Source: Cytophagales bacterium (GTDB taxonomy: Bacteria > Bacteroidota > Bacteroidia > Cytophagales > Thermoflexibacteraceae). From it: a stretch of 64,000 nt of DNA. Position numbers and translations under genes: made by a program. Shown here in pieces: positions 61,913-64,000 of the stretch (within the stretch, counting starts at the first letter, position 1; each line of letters starts with the position of its first letter). The DNA lies in assembly GCA_013299115.1 (NCBI GenBank), contig JAAFKA010000016.1, positions 1 through 64,000 of the forward strand, read 5' to 3'. The notes beneath the pieces were generated by a model. The model was given only the letters and a program-made list of their open reading frames with translations, searched no databases and was not told the DNA's origin.

Positions 61913-64000
61913 ATGGCAAAGCTATTTTCAACTTTTGATTTTGCTCAACTTTCTTCACCCGATTTTAAGGAAGATAGCGTAAGAGAAGTTTTAATTATGC
62001 CAATTTTGCAGCAATTAGGCTGGCAACAACCGCAAATTATTAGGAGTAAAAGCCTCGAAAATCCTTTTATAAAAATTGGCTCTAAGAAACGTCAAATCAA
62101 ACAAATTCCCGATTATTTGTTTAAAATTGAGGACAGTTATGCGTGGGTGCTTGACGCAAAAGCACCTGATGAATTGATAGTAAATAGCGACAATGTTGAG
62201 CAAGTGTATAGCTATGCTATTCACCCTGAAGTCCGCACAAAGTTTTTTGCTCTGTGCAATGGAAAAGAATTTGCTTTATACCGAGTAGATGAAGCCAAAC
62301 CTATTTTGTTTTTTCCACTTTCTGAAATTGACTATTACTGGGAAAATTTAGCTACTTTTTTGTCGCCAAGTTCTTTTCAAAGTGGCAAAAAATTAAATTA
62401 CACAACCTTATCTAAACCTACCATACAAAATAAAGCTAATTTTGATTATTTAGCTGCTACTTTGTTGCGAGAAATTCCTGTAAAAAAACAAGCTGTAAAA
62501 CGTCATTTTGGGGTGCATGGCTATTTTACTAAGCAAAGTTGGAATGTGGTACAAGAATATATCAAAAATTTTTCACAGGTTGGTGATGTAGTGCTTGACC
62601 CTTTTGGTGGCAGTGGCGTAACAGCTATTGAAACACTAATGACAGACCGCAAGGCTATACACATTGACCTCAATCCAATGTCGGTTTTTATGGTTGATGC
62701 TCTCATTGCACCTGTGAACAATGGAGATTTGAAACACGCATTGGAGAGGATTAAGAAAGCTTATAACAAATCTGATTACCCAAATTTTGAAACCTTAGAC
62801 AATGCCAAACAAAAAGAATTATTAGCAAAATATCCATATCCTAAAAATATAAAACTGCCCAAAGGCTCTGATGTGCAAACTATTGAAGAACTTTTTACAA
62901 CAAAACAATTAGCCCAGTTAGCTTTTTTAAAATCTTTGATAAAAAAAGAGAAGAATAAAAATGTAAAAAAATCGTTGTTATTGGCTTTTTCAAGTACACT
63001 CAATAAATTCAATTTAACTTTTCATTATACACCCAAAAAAACAAGGAATGAAAATGGAGAAGTTATTGCGATAAACAATGAGCAAGCTGGTGGTGGTGGT
63101 GATAGTGCAGTTTTCCGTTATTATCGTTATAGGATAGCCAAAGAAGACGCAAATTTAGATTTAATGGAGATTTTTGAGAAAAAAATAGACAATCTTTATA
63201 AGGCTAAGAATGAAATTAGCCTTAAAACAGGTTTTAGTACAATAAGCAAAGATTTTGATATTACACCTAACATTATCAAAGGTACAGCAACTAATTTAAG
63301 TTTCTTAGAAAATGAAACTGTGGACTATATCTATACTGACCCTCCCTATGGCAAAAAAATTCCTTATTTAGATTTGTCTGTCATGTGGAATGGCTGGTTA
63401 GATTTGGAAGTTAGCGAGGCAGATTATGAATTGGAGGCAATAGAAGGCGGAGAACACCACAAAAGCAAAGAAAATTACAACGAATTGATGACAAAATCTA
63501 TAAAAGAAATGTATAGGGTTTTGAAGTTTGACCGTTGGATGTCTTTTGTTTTTGCGCACAAAGACCCCGAATTTTGGCATTTGATTATAGAAACTGCCGA
63601 GAAATGCGGTTTTGAGTATGCAGGTGCAGTGCCACAAAAAAACGGACAAACAAGTTTCAAAAAACGACAAAATCCATTTACAGTTTTATCGGGGCAACTG
63701 ATAATCAATTTTAGGAAAGTTCGCAAACCTAAATTTATTATGAAGGCTGCTTTGGGTATGAATATTGGCGAAATTGTGCAACAAACCGTAGAAGGAATTA
63801 TTGCCAAAGAAAACGGTGCAACTCTTGAACAAATCAATGATGAGTTGATTATCAAGGGTTTAGAACTTGGATTTTTAGATTTACTGAAAAAAGAATATTC
63901 AGATTTAACGCCATTTCTCTTAACAGAATTTGATTATAACGAAAAAACAGAAATTTTTTCAATACGCAAAAATGTCAAATTCAAATCACATTTAGATGTA
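61913..64000 (+). CDS. Nuclease-methylase fusion (type II-like), runs off the right edge
   Basis: 696 codons are present without a stop. An N-terminal HsdR_N-like PD-(D/E)XK domain (KEDSVREVLIMPILQQLGW, IPDYLF with D67, VLDAKAP with D81 and K83, then a VEQVYSYAIHPEVRTKFFALCNG helix) precedes a DNA methylase with motif I DPFGGSGVTAIETL (D229) and catalytic TDPPYGKKI (D476-P-P-Y). The order (SAM motif first) is alpha-like. It is a probable self-sufficient modification system, or the methylase of one whose partner lies beyond the window. Confidence 0.8.
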   Translation, partial: MAKLFSTFDFAQLSSPDFKEDSVREVLIMPILQQLGWQQPQIIRSKSLENPFIKIGSKKRQIKQIPDYLFKIEDSYAWVLDAKAPDELIVNSDNVEQVYSYAIHPEVRTKFFALCNGKEFALYRVDEAKPILFFPLSEIDYYWENLATFLSPSSFQSGKKLNYTTLSKPTIQNKANFDYLAATLLREIPVKKQAVKRHFGVHGYFTKQSWNVVQEYIKNFSQVGDVVLDPFGGSGVTAIETLMTDRKAIHIDLNPMSVFMVDALIAPVNNGDLKHALERIKKAYNKSDYPNFETLDNAKQKELLAKYPYPKNIKLPKGSDVQTIEELFTTKQLAQLAFLKSLIKKEKNKNVKKSLLLAFSSTLNKFNLTFHYTPKKTRNENGEVIAINNEQAGGGGDSAVFRYYRYRIAKEDANLDLMEIFEKKIDNLYKAKNEISLKTGFSTISKDFDITPNIIKGTATNLSFLENETVDYIYTDPPYGKKIPYLDLSVMWNGWLDLEVSEADYELEAIEGGEHHKSKENYNELMTKSIKEMYRVLKFDRWMSFVFAHKDPEFWHLIIETAEKCGFEYAGAVPQKNGQTSFKKRQNPFTVLSGQLIINFRKVRKPKFIMKAALGMNIGEIVQQTVEGIIAKENGATLEQINDELIIKGLELGFLDLLKKEYSDLTPFLLTEFDYNEKTEIFSIRKNVKFKSHLDV

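Overview
The window looks like a chromosomal contig of a Bacteroidota bacterium, most likely Cytophagales-like. The evidence is AT-rich DNA, a gliding-motility lipoprotein GldB, a secreted subtilase with PKD and type IX secretion C-terminal domains, type B L31, A-rich start regions with little Shine-Dalgarno, and promoter boxes of the Bacteroidota form TTTG-N19..21-TAnnTTTG. I see no rRNA, tRNA or CRISPR array.

Layout. 1-3.7 kb: an Eco57I-type methylase whose 3' end is cut by an IS630-type element. 3.8-16.4 kb: mostly housekeeping and envelope genes (acyl-ACP desaturase, peptide permease, CapA-like protein, Ldh-type dehydrogenase, GldB, a putative pentameric ligand-gated channel homologue, glycosyltransferase, DUF1573, WG-repeat protein, hydrolase). 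16.5-23.8 kb: an N6-adenine methylase, a WD40 protein, an RNA methylase, MltG, and a methylase fused to an Mrr-like nuclease. 23.9-30.6 kb: a defence and toxin-antitoxin island with a complete three-gene CBASS operon (2TM-NUDIX effector, CD-NTase, E2-like protein), a chimeric methylase/nucleotidyltransferase, two PIN toxin pairs, an orphan antitoxin-like gene and a membrane-anchored PD-(D/E)XK nuclease. 31.1-33.6 kb: an isolated rpsC-rplV-rpsS-rplB block cut off from the rest of the S10 operon but with its own promoter, next to an IS4 remnant. 35-60 kb: peptide-binding lipoprotein, DUF3667, subtilase, a 549-aa orphan, a TPR-SpoIIE phosphatase, rimM, rpmE, mutL, yidC, gyrB, PanE and a TetR/DinB regulon. 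60.5-64 kb: an IS1 relic, gene fragments and the start of another nuclease-methylase fusion.

The most striking feature runs across the whole window: many families of short palindromic elements. They sit between genes and, in at least seven cases, in frame inside genes, mostly DNA methylases, where they encode extra peptide segments. Some families keep an invariant loop while the arms differ completely from site to site yet remain complementary. One family (core GGCAATGGTCGCAGACC) occurs at three loci, always just 3' of a gene and in the same orientation. A second notable locus is a promoter - six 44-bp repeats - terminator unit at 46.6-46.96 kb, which cannot encode a repeating protein and looks like a noncoding RNA gene.

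In the CBASS operon the CD-NTase would make a cyclic oligonucleotide on infection, the E2-like protein would modify or prime the CD-NTase, and the 2TM-NUDIX effector would disrupt the membrane. The three small toxin-antitoxin promoters share one sequence, so those modules may have a common origin or common regulation. A TetR repressor and a DinB/DUF1572 operon share near-identical palindromic operators.
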